Assembly: GCA_964632355.1 (NCBI GenBank)
Contig: CAZWBW010000023.1
Location: 1 to 31,668, forward strand
Length of the DNA: 31,668 bases
Source of the DNA: JALOAP01 sp964632355
GTDB lineage: Bacteria; Chloroflexota; Dehalococcoidia; Tepidiformales; Tepidiformaceae
Direction of reading: 5' to 3'
The position numbers and the translations under genes were made by a program. The notes beneath the pieces were generated by a model. It did no database searches. It was not told the DNA's origin and saw nothing but the letters and a program-made list of their open reading frames with translations. Below are positions 7,379-14,077 of the stretch, one piece after another. Positions within the stretch are counted from its first letter, which is position 1, and every line of letters begins with the position of its first letter.

Positions 7379-8047
7379 GTGTTCGTAGTAAAGGGCAAGC
7401 GCATCGAACGGCTCGACGAGTTCCGCGTCTAAGACCTGCTGAAGCGGTACGACAAGCGCATCACGATCGACCTGGGCACGGGCGACGGGCAAACGGTGTT
7501 GCGCGCCGCGCGCCGCAGTCCCACGTGGCTCCACATCGGCATCGACGCTGCGGCCGAACGGATGGCCGAGGCCTCGCGGCGCGCGGGCCGGGAGCGGCTG
7601 GAGAACGCACTGTTCGTTCGCGCGGCGGCCGAGTCGCTACCCCCTGAACTCGCGGAGTGCGCCACGGAAGTGACCGTCATCCTGCCCTGGGGCAGCCTCC
7701 TTCGCATCGTCGCCGCGCCGGACGCCGAAGCGCTCGCGGGGATTCGACGGGTGTGTCGCACGGGCGCGTCGTTTCGTACCGTTGTGGCGTGCGACCCGCA
7801 CCGGGACGCGCGGACCTGGCGGGAACTGGGACTCGAACCCGGCGGGCTGGACGAACGGACGCTTGCGCAGGGCTATGCCGCTGCCGGCTTCGTCCTCGAA
7901 GGGGTTCGTGAGTGTACGAGCAAGGAGTTCTCGGCGCTCCGGACGACGTGGGCACGGCGGCTCGCGCGCTCGCCGGGGAGGCGTGCATGGACGCTGACCG
8001 CGACGGCGGCGCCAAGCGGCGGGATGCGGGCCTTAGGGGCAAAGTAG
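7379..8047 (+). pseudogene. 16S rRNA (adenine1408-N1)-methyltransferase homologue (KamB/NpmA family) with an in-frame TAA
   Basis: From GTG 7379 (GGAGGG six bases upstream) the frame reads 17 residues, FVVKGKRIERLDEF among them, then TAA at 7430-7432. It continues without a shift for 204 residues to TAG 8047. The part after the stop has the SAM-binding motif IDLGTGDG (about 7466-7489), HIGIDAAAERM, ALFVRAAAESLP, ILPWGSLL with Trp at 7688-7690, and TTWARRLAR with Trp at 7949-7951. NpmA and KamB share these motifs, including the two tryptophans that hold the flipped A1408. The total of about 221 residues matches the family. No ATG, GTG or TTG lies between the stop and motif I; the first, GTG 7496, is past it. 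The gene is therefore inactivated, mis-sequenced, or read through. An intact member would methylate the decoding site and could confer aminoglycoside resistance. Confidence 0.8.
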
Positions 8048-8049
8048 GG

Positions 8050-8055
8050 TACGAT
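8050..8055 (+). promoter_or_regulatory. -10-like TACGAT six bases before the sufE start
   Basis: TACGAT is followed by six bases and then GTG 8062. A transcript starting the usual 6-8 bases after a -10 box would begin at or near the start codon, so the mRNA would be leaderless. The only purine run upstream (AGGG) is part of the same stretch and too far away. No -35 consensus is visible. Confidence 0.45.
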
Positions 8056-8061
8056 CGAACG

Positions 8062-8529
8062 GTGAGTAAGTTCGCCGACATTCCAGAGCCCCTTCAGCGC
8101 CTGATCGAGGATTTCGCCTTCGTCGACCGCAGCGAGCGGGCCGAGATGCTGATCGAGTTCGCCGACAAGTTCGAGGAAGTGCCGGAGCGGATCGCCACTC
8201 GTCCGTTCCCGGAAGAGAACCACGTGCAGCGCTGCGAGTCCGAAGCGTACGTTTGGGCCGAGGACCTTCCCGACGGGACCCTGAAGTTCCACTTCGCGGT
8301 CGAGAACCCGCAGGGTCTCTCGGCGAAGTCGTGGGCGGTCATCATGGACGAGACGCTCTCGGGCCAGCCGCTCGAAAAGGTCGCCAAGGTGCCCCCGGAC
8401 GTAATCTTCGAGATCTACGGGAAGGACGTCTCGATGGGCAAAGGGCAGGGGCTCATGGGCATGCTGGACCATGTGACGAGCCACGCGCGGCGGCGGCTGG
8501 CGGCGCGGCGCGCCGAGGCCGCGAGCTAG
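8062..8529 (+). CDS. sufE: SufE-family cysteine desulfurase activator, 155 aa
   Basis: SufE accepts persulfide sulfur from a SufS-type cysteine desulfurase and passes it to the Fe-S scaffold. The family core is visible: EMLIEFADKFEEVPE, then ENHVQRCESEAYVWAE with the acceptor Cys58, then GTLKFHFAV and an AVIMDETLSGQPLEKV helix. The C-terminal stretch FEIYGKDVSMGKGQGLMGMLDHV continues about 30 residues beyond typical short SufE proteins. The GTG at 8062 is the only sensible start and seems to be leaderless. No suf partner genes are adjacent. The gene ends before a strong terminator shared with the convergent stress-protein operon. Confidence 0.85.
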   Translation: MSKFADIPEPLQRLIEDFAFVDRSERAEMLIEFADKFEEVPERIATRPFPEENHVQRCESEAYVWAEDLPDGTLKFHFAVENPQGLSAKSWAVIMDETLSGQPLEKVAKVPPDVIFEIYGKDVSMGKGQGLMGMLDHVTSHARRRLAARRAEAAS

Positions 8530-8555
8530 CGTTCGCGCTTGGCGGAAACGGAAAC

Positions 8556-8590
8556 GGGGCTGCCCGGGAACGGACAACGCGGGCAGCCCC
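8556..8590. terminator. Bidirectional hairpin between convergent genes
   Basis: GGGGCTGCCCG (8556-8566) pairs perfectly with CGGGCAGCCCC (8580-8590) around a 13-base loop. A second perfect stem, CCCTGCGC (8594-8601) with GCGCAGGG (8614-8621), follows at once. There are no long T tracts, as is common for GC-rich genomes. The site lies between the ends of sufE (+) and the universal stress gene (-). Confidence 0.75.
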
Positions 8591-8625
8591 TTGCCCTGCG
8601 CCCCCACCGCACGGCGCAGGGCGGC

Positions 8626-9138
8626 TCAGGATTCGAACTGCGGTCCGACCACGAGCACCGGCCGCGACGTCTGCCGAATCACTTTCTCCGTCACGCTGCC
8701 CGCGATGAGCCGCCCGACGCCAGCACGACCGCGCGTGGCCATGACGATGACATCGGCATCGAGTTCGTCGGCGGCGCGGACAATGGCCCGGGCCGGCTGG
8801 CGCGACCAGGCGGTGTGCGACTCCGTGCGAACGCCGGGGAAGTGCTCCGCCGCGAGGGTCTGCAACCACTCATCTGCTTCGACGCGCATTCGCTCCATGG
8901 CTTCGCCGTGGCTTTCGACGATGCGCGGCACCACGGGCTTCACGACGGGCCCGCCGGTACCCGCGAGGATCGGCGAGGCGTGGTCCGGTGCGCGCTCGGG
9001 TGCTTCGTGCACGGTGCGTGGGTCGAGCACGGTGAGCAGGTGGAGCTCGGCGTCCGGGGCGGCGCCCAGCAGCTTCCGCACCGCCGGGATGGCGAGCGCC
9101 AGGAGATCGGAACGGGCCAGGGGAACGAGAACCTTCAT
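8626..9138 (-). CDS. Universal stress protein, single UspA domain, 170 aa
   Basis: A UspA fold opening with MKVLVPLARSD and ending in the nucleotide-binding loop ATRGRAGVGRLIAGSVTEKVIRQ, which fits the G-x2-G-x9-G-S/T pattern of ATP-binding Usp proteins. The conserved early Asp of the VxxDxS motif is not in its usual place, since the stretch reads PLARSD. The ATG at 9138 overlaps the TGA of the upstream tandem-Usp gene by four bases, so the two are translated together. Such proteins respond to starvation and stress; the partner is unknown. Confidence 0.88.
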   Translation of the reverse strand: MKVLVPLARSDLLALAIPAVRKLLGAAPDAELHLLTVLDPRTVHEAPERAPDHASPILAGTGGPVVKPVVPRIVESHGEAMERMRVEADEWLQTLAAEHFPGVRTESHTAWSRQPARAIVRAADELDADVIVMATRGRAGVGRLIAGSVTEKVIRQTSRPVLVVGPQFES

Positions 9139-10028
9139 TGCTCTGCCTCCTCAGCCGCAGGCGAGTCCTGATCCGCGGCTGTGACCTCCGCAGACGGCGG
9201 GATGACGAGGAGCGTCCGATCGATGGTGTGGACAACCCGGTCGGTGGTGCTGCCGAGGAAGAGCCGCCGGGCGAGCCCCTTGCCGGTCGCGCCCATGACG
9301 ATGAGGCCAGCATCGAGCGCGCGGGCGGCCTCGACGATGGCGTAGGCGGCTTCGCCCATGACGACGTGCTTTTCCTCGCCGGGCCGTGCAATGCCATCGA
9401 GGTACTCGCGGAGTCCTCGTTCGAGCGTCTCGCCGATGCCGGCCGGGTAGTACGCGAACTCGGCGGTCACCGGCGGGGGCACCCGGTAGGCGCTGAGCAG
9501 CACCATTGGTGCGCCCACCGCGTCGCGAATGTGCCGGGCGAACGCTAACGCGCGCTCGCCGTGTTCGCTGCCATCGAGCGCGACCAGGATCGGGCGGGTC
9601 TCGGGCGATTCAGGCGGACGGAACTTGACGCCGGGGGCCACGAACGTCGGCACCTTCGCGCCACGAATGACCTTATCGGCCACGCTCCCGATGAGGTTGG
9701 CGCGAATACCGCTGCGCCCGTGGGTGGCGATGACGACTGCAGCTGCTCCTTCGGATGCAGCCAGGATGCGGCCCGCCGGGGAGCCGTATTCGACGGCGAT
9801 GCTGCCCCGCAGCCCGTACTGCTGCATGAGGCGAGACGCGTAATCGGCGAAGAGCTCGCGGGCGCGGTTGACGTCGTCGGCGGTCCAGAAGCCTTCGCTT
9901 TCGTTGACGACGTACATCAGCCGCGCATCCCGGCCCAACACCTTGGACACCAGCGCAGCCAGCGGAAGTGCGTGCTCGGCCACGCTGGAACCATCGAGGG
10001 GAACAAGGACATCGCCGTCGGCCCACAT
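9135..10028 (-). CDS. Tandem universal stress protein, two UspA domains, 297 aa
   Basis: Domain 1 (about residues 1-145) starts DVLVPLDGSSVAEHALPLA and ends with ATHGRSGIRANLIGSVADKVIRG. Domain 2 (about 150-285) starts PILVALDGSEHGERALAFA and ends with GATGKGLARRLFLGSTTDRVVHT. Both keep the catalytic-type Asp and the G-x2-G-x9-G-S loop, so both may bind ATP. The start is ATG 10028, with GGGAGG ten bases upstream. It is the first gene of a two-gene operon with the single-domain Usp. The 210 bases upstream of it hold divergent promoters and a small GGGC-GATT-GCCC hairpin; nothing else was recognised there. Confidence 0.92.
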   Translation of the reverse strand: MWADGDVLVPLDGSSVAEHALPLAALVSKVLGRDARLMYVVNESEGFWTADDVNRARELFADYASRLMQQYGLRGSIAVEYGSPAGRILAASEGAAAVVIATHGRSGIRANLIGSVADKVIRGAKVPTFVAPGVKFRPPESPETRPILVALDGSEHGERALAFARHIRDAVGAPMVLLSAYRVPPPVTAEFAYYPAGIGETLERGLREYLDGIARPGEEKHVVMGEAAYAIVEAARALDAGLIVMGATGKGLARRLFLGSTTDRVVHTIDRTLLVIPPSAEVTAADQDSPAAEEAEQ

Positions 10029-10226
10029 CGAAATTCATCCTCCCGGGCAATCGCCCGCCAGGCTAACCATCACTGTTACGAATAGGGATCGCAAGGCCTT
10101 TGGGGGCTGCCCACGAAGGCCCATCGGGCGCGAAAACAGTGTTGAGACGGGACTGCGACGGGGCGACGGACTCTCGGACCGGCGGGAGGGATCGAACGGA
10201 CGGTCCGGGCGATCGGCGCGGGGGAG

Positions 10227-10232
10227 TATGAA
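10227..10232 (+). promoter_or_regulatory. -10-like TATGAA six bases before a start codon
   Basis: TATGAA is followed by six bases and ATG 10239, with no Shine-Dalgarno sequence at a usable distance. This is the spacing seen at several other genes in the window and suggests a leaderless mRNA. No -35 consensus is visible. Confidence 0.35.
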
Positions 10233-10238
10233 TGAACT

Positions 10239-10736
10239 ATGGACGCGACGACCACTCCCCAGGCATCCCAACGACCGGCGTGGCGTCCGGTGAAGGCGAA
10301 CGTTGTGCACCTGCGGCCAGCGTTCGAAGCGGACGCTCCGCGCATTGCCCGGCTTGCAAAACGGGGGACGGCGGTCTGTTTCCCGGGAGGGGGCGGCGAA
10401 CGCGCGCTCGCGCGGTTCCAGGCCGGGCGTCAGCCGGCCACGCTGGCGGTGAGCGAGAACGAAGAGGTGTTGGGTATCGCGTGGCTCGAGCTGGCGCCAC
10501 TGCAGCCAGCGGCGATCGGCGTGGTGGTGCTGCCCCGGTACCGGCGTGCAGGAGGTGTATCGGCGCTCGTCCATGCACTGGCATCCGAAGCCCGGCGGCA
10601 CGGGCATCGCGAGGTAACGACGATGCTTGCTCCCGGGCTCCCGGATCCTCTTGGTGAACTCCGTGCGGCCGGGTTGCGGGTGATATCCGCCTTCACGACG
10701 GGGGGAATCAGCGATGTCCGCCTGGCTATCGAGTGA
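10239..10736 (+). CDS. GNAT-like N-acetyltransferase, 165 aa
   Basis: After about 25 disordered residues, the protein shows a GNAT-like order. VHLRPAFEADAPRIARLA is the first strand and helix. ATLAVSENEEVLGIAWLEL is the beta-hairpin. AIGVVVLPRYRRAGGVSALVHAL lies where the acetyl-CoA loop would be (R-R-A-G-G in place of R-x-x-G-x-G). A final helix and strand follow. The substrate is not predictable. The last 23 bases overlap the next gene, so the two are probably co-translated. Confidence 0.65.
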   Translation: MDATTTPQASQRPAWRPVKANVVHLRPAFEADAPRIARLAKRGTAVCFPGGGGERALARFQAGRQPATLAVSENEEVLGIAWLELAPLQPAAIGVVVLPRYRRAGGVSALVHALASEARRHGHREVTTMLAPGLPDPLGELRAAGLRVISAFTTGGISDVRLAIE

Positions 10737-11193
10737 CCCGGGTGCGGCCTACTACGCACACGACCCGCTGCGCCAGCTCTCCCTCGAAGAATGCCAGGCG
10801 CTCCTCGAGCGGCACCGCGTGGGGCGGCTGGCGGTGCGAGAGGCGGAGGGCGTGTACCTCGTGCCGATTTCGTATGCGTTCGTCCACGGGGCGGTCTACG
10901 CGCACGCGCCACCCGGCCGGAAAGTAACCCTGATGCGCCGGTGGCCGCACGTCGCCTTCCAGGTCGACGAGATCGATTCGCTCACGCAGTGGCGCAGCGT
11001 GCTGGTGAAGGGCAAGTTCGAAGAGATCGTCGATGACGACGAGAAGGAAGCGGCGAGGCTGGTGCTGATTGCGGCGTTCGGCGGAAACCTCGCGCTGCTC
11101 ACCGCCGGGCAGGGCCGCCGCGTAGCGCTTTCGGACGCGATCCTCTTCCGGATTCAACCGGAGGAGATCACGGGCCGGGCGCAGGGGTTCTGA
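10714..11193 (+). CDS. Pyridoxamine-phosphate-oxidase-like FMN-binding split-barrel protein, 159 aa
   Basis: The sequence follows the nitroimidazole-resistance/PPOX-like family: LSLEECQALLERHRVGRLAV, then VYLVPISYAFVHGAVYAHAPPGRKVTLMRRWPHVAFQVDEI, then WRSVLVKGKFEEI. Proteins of this type bind FMN, F420 or haem; the sequence alone does not show which. It overlaps the preceding GNAT gene by 23 bases and ends 43 bases before the M23 lipoprotein gene. Confidence 0.83.
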   Translation: MSAWLSSDPGAAYYAHDPLRQLSLEECQALLERHRVGRLAVREAEGVYLVPISYAFVHGAVYAHAPPGRKVTLMRRWPHVAFQVDEIDSLTQWRSVLVKGKFEEIVDDDEKEAARLVLIAAFGGNLALLTAGQGRRVALSDAILFRIQPEEITGRAQGF

Positions 11194-11236
11194 ACCTCGA
11201 TTCGACTTTACGGGCCTCGTCGCAGAACCTACCACC

Positions 11237-12178
11237 ATGCGCGTGGTGGCCCTGGGAGCGCTGCTCGTCTTCGTGTTATCTGTCGCCGGGTGTTCGGGCG
11301 AAGGCGGAGCGGCCACGGTTCAATTCGAACCAACCGTTGCAACACCGACACCCGTTGCGTCGCCCTCGCCGACGCCGACGCCCATCCCGCCACCGGAACT
11401 GCTCGTCTCGACGACGTCGGTGCCCCAGGCCGGCGCGATCCTCGTTTCGCTCGTGGGGACGGTGACCTCGGGCAGCGTGAAGTTCCTCGACCGCACTCAA
11501 CCGCTGTACCCCGGTTCGCAAAGCATCTATGCGTTCGTCGGGGTGGCGCCCGACGACCCACCCGGGACGCACCAGTTGCGCGTGGAGTTCGAACTGCCGA
11601 ACGGCACACGGGGCGTAGTGACCGAAACGATCGAGGTGTTCGCGCGCGAGTGGACGCTGGACGAGATCGAGATCCCGGAGGACCGTTCGGAGCTCCTGGA
11701 ACCAGGCGTCGGGGAGCTGGAGAACCGGCTGCTCGACGAGGTGTATTCGACGCCAACGCGGGAGAAGCGGTGGGAACACCTCTGGCTGGTCCCGACTGAA
11801 GGCGCCATCACGACCCAGTTCGGCGAGCAGCGGGCCTACAACGGCGGACCACCTTCGGGCCATCACCTCGGTGTGGACATCGGCGCAGAAGAAGGTGCGC
11901 CGGTGGTTGCGACGAATAGCGGGCGCGTGGTGCTCGTCCGGGAGTTCGCGCTCCACGGGAACATCGTCGTGATCGACCACGGCGGCGGGGTGTTCTCGAG
12001 CTACTCCCACCTGAGCGGGTTCGCGGTAGCGGAGGGGCAGGACGTGGCCGCGGGCGACCTCATCGGGTACGTCGGGAACACCGGCCTTTCGACGGGCGCG
12101 CACCTGCACTGGGAGATCCGGGTAGGTGGTGTGCCGGTCGATGCGCTGCGCTTCACCGACGGTTCGAACGGGTTCTGA
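11237..12178 (+). CDS. M23-family metallopeptidase lipoprotein, 313 aa
   Basis: Residues 1-19 form a lipoprotein signal peptide with lipobox LSVAGC (Cys19). A Thr/Pro/Ser-rich linker (about 35-55) and a beta-rich domain (about 56-140) follow. The LytM/M23 domain (about 185-305) has the zinc ligands His210 and Asp214 (HLGVD) and His291 in HLHWE, with the catalytic His289 and His258 in SYSHLSG. All catalytic residues are kept, so it should be an active peptidoglycan endopeptidase anchored to the outer face of the membrane. The gene ends before a strong terminator shared with convergent rplL. Confidence 0.92.
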   Translation: MRVVALGALLVFVLSVAGCSGEGGAATVQFEPTVATPTPVASPSPTPTPIPPPELLVSTTSVPQAGAILVSLVGTVTSGSVKFLDRTQPLYPGSQSIYAFVGVAPDDPPGTHQLRVEFELPNGTRGVVTETIEVFAREWTLDEIEIPEDRSELLEPGVGELENRLLDEVYSTPTREKRWEHLWLVPTEGAITTQFGEQRAYNGGPPSGHHLGVDIGAEEGAPVVATNSGRVVLVREFALHGNIVVIDHGGGVFSSYSHLSGFAVAEGQDVAAGDLIGYVGNTGLSTGAHLHWEIRVGGVPVDALRFTDGSNGF

Positions 12179-12199
12179 CGCTCGTCGAGGTGAAATACG

Positions 12200-12227
12200 A
12201 GAGGCCCGGGACGTTTCCCGGGCCTCT
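12200..12227. terminator. Strong bidirectional terminator hairpin
   Basis: AGAGGCCCGGGA (12200-12211) pairs perfectly with TCCCGGGCCTCT (12216-12227) across a four-base loop, giving a 12-bp stem between the convergent M23 and rplL genes. The T run is short on both strands. Confidence 0.88.
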
Positions 12228-12250
12228 GTCGCGTTCGAACCGAAGCGAGG

Positions 12251-12649
12251 TTACTCGATTTCGACCTCTGCGCCGGCTTCGGCGAGCTTGGCCTTGATGT
12301 TCTCGGCCTCTTCCTTGCTGGCGCCTTCCTTGATCTTGGTCGGCGCAGCTTCGACGAGGTCCTTGGCCTCCTTGAGGCCGAGGCCGCTGACGACTTCGCG
12401 GATGGCCTTAATCACGTTGATCTTGTTGTCGCCGAAGCTCTTCAGGATGACGTTGAACTCGGACTTGTCATCGGCGGCGGCGGGAGCGCCACCATCGCCT
12501 GCGGCAGCGGCGGCGCCCGGAGCGGCGCCAACCATCACCGGAGCCGCTGCGGTGATGCCGAACTCCTCTTCGATGGCCTTGTTGAGGTCGCGGAGTTCGA
12601 GGAGGGTCATGCCCTTGATGATTTCGAGTGCTTCTTCAACCTTCGACAT
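12251..12649 (-). CDS. rplL: 50S ribosomal protein L7/L12, 132 aa
   Basis: The acidic stalk protein that recruits translation GTPases. The N-terminal dimerisation helices (MSKVEEALEIIKGMTLLELRD) are followed by a long Ala/Gly/Pro hinge (about residues 36-60) and the conserved C-terminal domain FNVILKSFGDNKINVIKAIREVV with GLGLKEAKDLVE. The length is normal. The ribosome-binding site GAGGA lies seven bases upstream of ATG 12649, next to the heptamer array in the spacer. The usual downstream neighbour rpoB is absent, and a terminator follows instead. Confidence 0.98.
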   Translation of the reverse strand: MSKVEEALEIIKGMTLLELRDLNKAIEEEFGITAAAPVMVGAAPGAAAAAGDGGAPAAADDKSEFNVILKSFGDNKINVIKAIREVVSGLGLKEAKDLVEAAPTKIKEGASKEEAENIKAKLAEAGAEVEIE

Positions 12650-12659
12650 TGTTCTTCCT

Positions 12660-12695
12660 CAGTGATCAGTGCTCGGTGCTTGGTGCTCGGTACGG
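12660..12695 (-). repeat. Heptanucleotide tandem array between rplJ and rplL
   Basis: On the plus strand the units read CAGTGAT, CAGTGCT, CGGTGCT, TGGTGCT, CGGTACG, five degenerate 7-base repeats. They fill the whole spacer between the rplJ stop (12696-12698) and the rplL ribosome-binding site. The consensus differs from the 2862-3013 arrays, but the period and the contact with a stop codon are the same. Confidence 0.75.
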
Positions 12696-13226
12696 CTAGG
12701 CGCCCTGTTCCTCGAGCTGCTTGGCGCGCGCTTCGACGAGGCCGGCGAAGTTGCGGATGCTCGCCTGCAGGAGCCCGGAGAGGTTGTACAGCGGGCCCTG
12801 GAGCTTGCCGACGACATCGGCCACGAGCTGGTTCTTGGAAGGCAGCTTGGCGATGCTTTCGACTTCGGCAGGGCTGAGCACGCGGCCTTCCATCCAGCCA
12901 CCGTGGATTTCGAGGTCCAGGCGCGTATCGCGAAGGTGCTGGGTGAGCGCCTTCACGGGTGCAACGGGATCATCGAACCCGATGGCGATGGCCGTGGGGC
13001 CCTTGACGATCTGGGCGAGTTCCGGCCTGCCGGCCTGTTCGGCGGCCATGATGGCGAGCGTGTTCTTGACGACTTTCACTTCGGCGTTCGCCTCGCGCAG
13101 GGCGCGGCGAAGCTGCGTGATCTGGGCGACGGTAAGGCCACGATAGTCGGCGCTGATCGCGATCGAGGCCCGCTCGAAGCGGTCCTTGATGTCGGCCAGC
13201 ATCTCGACTTTCCGCGGCGTCGGCAT
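12696..13226 (-). CDS. rplJ: 50S ribosomal protein L10, 176 aa
   Basis: The base of the ribosomal stalk, which anchors L7/L12 dimers and represses its own operon. It opens with MPTPRKVEMLADIKDRFERA, then a YRGLTVAQITQLRRALRE segment and VKNTLA, and ends in a long L12-binding helix rich in Ala, Leu and Glu. ATG 13226 has GGAGGAGG just upstream. The same frame stays open 30 codons further up, but that part is the structured leader. rplK and rplA, usually upstream, are not here. Confidence 0.97.
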   Translation of the reverse strand: MPTPRKVEMLADIKDRFERASIAISADYRGLTVAQITQLRRALREANAEVKVVKNTLAIMAAEQAGRPELAQIVKGPTAIAIGFDDPVAPVKALTQHLRDTRLDLEIHGGWMEGRVLSPAEVESIAKLPSKNQLVADVVGKLQGPLYNLSGLLQASIRNFAGLVEARAKQLEEQGA

Positions 13227-13402
13227 AGGCCTCCTCCGAACCTGGGCCGGACACCAAAAATCCCTGCGCCAAGGCAGGGACACAACGCGAAGGCACACTG
13301 TGCCTCGCGGTAGCACTGCCTCGGCAGGCGCCTTGCGGCATTATCCCTCCGCCCGACGGGGCGGATCACACAGGGACCTGCGGTCTCCGGCTATGGCGTT
13401 GT
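13227..13402 (-). ncRNA. L10 ribosomal-protein leader (autoregulatory 5' UTR of rplJL)
   Basis: The leader carries the recurring L10-leader elements: AGACCGCAGGT (minus strand, 13376-13386) and GCCTGCCGAGGCAG (13316-13329). These form the kink-turn region to which the L10-L12 complex binds. A further hairpin, GCGA/TCGC flanking GGCAC-ACT-GTGCC (13287-13308), precedes the attenuator. The extent is set by the promoter (start near 13402) and the rplJ start codon. A covariance-model search would confirm it. Confidence 0.82.
13256..13280 (-). terminator. Intrinsic terminator/attenuator in the rplJ leader
   Basis: On the minus strand, TCCCTGC and GCAGGGA form a 7-bp stem with a six-base loop (13261-13280), followed by TTTTT (13256-13260). 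It lies 30 bases upstream of rplJ, within the leader, so it would end transcription unless an upstream alternative pairing forms. This is the expected output of L10-leader regulation. Confidence 0.75.
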
Positions 13403-13409
13403 CTCGATG

Positions 13410-13438
13410 AGCGTACGACGGCGCGCGATTGCGTTCAA
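13410..13438 (-). promoter_or_regulatory. Sigma-70-type promoter of rplJL
   Basis: On the minus strand, TTGAAC (13433-13438) and TACGCT (13410-13415) are separated by exactly 17 bases. The start point would be near 13402, giving a leader of about 175 bases. This is the best-matched -35/-10 pair I found in the window. Confidence 0.65.
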
Positions 13439-13444
13439 TCGCGC
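13423..13444. repeat. Perfect 9-bp inverted repeat over the rplJ -35 box
   Basis: GCGCGATTG (13423-13431) and CAATCGCGC (13436-13444) flank a CGTT loop. It covers the -35 box of the rplJ promoter and sits just after the stop of the upstream thioesterase gene. It could be an operator or the terminator of that gene; the absence of a T run leaves this open. Confidence 0.55.
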
Positions 13445-13464
13445 CGGGCTGGAAGCTGCCTGTA

Positions 13465-13953
13465 TCAGGCGCGGGTGAATTCGCGGGCGATTTCGCTCTC
13501 GACGCCGTAGGCGCGGGCGGCTTCTTCGCGGGTCATCAAGTAGTAGTCGGCGCGAAACGCGACGCAGACCCTGCCGCGGGAGTCGAGGATTTCGGCTGCG
13601 GCGACGAGGTCGATGCCGTGGCCACCTTCGATCCAGGCACGAACTTCATGCCGCTGGCCGAGGCGCACGGGCCGGGAGAACACGCTCTGGGCCCGGCGCA
13701 TCACACCCCAGCGCCGGGCGATGGAGATGAGCGCCCAGGTCATGCCCTCATCGAGGAGGGCCATGCTCAGGCCGCCATGGGCGAACTCGGGTGCGCCGGA
13801 ATGGAATGGCTGAGGGGTGAATTCAGCCACCACCTGCCGGGCCTCTTCGTCGAGGTAGAACGGGACCTGCAGCCCGTGGTCGTTGCCGGGTTCACAGACC
13901 CAACAGCTGCTCGGGAAGTCCCAATCCCGTTTGTCTAACAGACGTCTCGCCAC
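13465..13953 (-). CDS. PaaI/THEM4-like hotdog-fold thioesterase, about 162 aa
   Basis: The protein has the CWVCEPGNDHGLQVPFYLDE opening typical of THEM4/PaaI-type acyl-CoA thioesterases. EFAHGGLSMALLDEGMTWA follows, with the HGG motif and the catalytic acidic residue of the hotdog helix. A final strand is VCVAFRADYYLM. GTG 13953 is chosen because AAGGGG lies about seven bases upstream; the frame extends to GTG 14001. A TACACT box near 13985 would place the transcript start downstream of GTG 14001. The acyl substrate is unknown. Confidence 0.82.
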   Translation of the reverse strand: MARRLLDKRDWDFPSSCWVCEPGNDHGLQVPFYLDEEARQVVAEFTPQPFHSGAPEFAHGGLSMALLDEGMTWALISIARRWGVMRRAQSVFSRPVRLGQRHEVRAWIEGGHGIDLVAAAEILDSRGRVCVAFRADYYLMTREEAARAYGVESEIAREFTRA

Positions 13954-14077
13954 TTCCGTTCCCCTTGGGCCGGTCTGGTGGCGAAGTGTACGCCGCTTCA
14001 CACAGCGGGTCGTAGGCCAGAAGGCGGATCGTGGCCCCGGATAACTCCGACCATGGTCCTCCGTCTTTTGTCGGATG

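Noticed and set aside
7379..7432. A 17-codon regulatory leader peptide, as for erm genes, instead of the methyltransferase N-terminus
   Set aside because: The residues match the family N-terminus and the total length then fits; no new start or ribosome-binding site follows before SAM motif I. Kept only as an alternative.
10029..10238. Search for an RNA gene or riboswitch in the 210-base divergent spacer
   Set aside because: Only a short GGGC/GCCC hairpin and promoter-like boxes were seen; no known fold recognised.
13998..14054. 18-codon frame (MVGVIRGHDPP...) on the minus strand that overlaps the upstream GTG of the thioesterase
   Set aside because: It has a purine run before its ATG, but a -10-like box lies inside it and the better thioesterase start is 13953.
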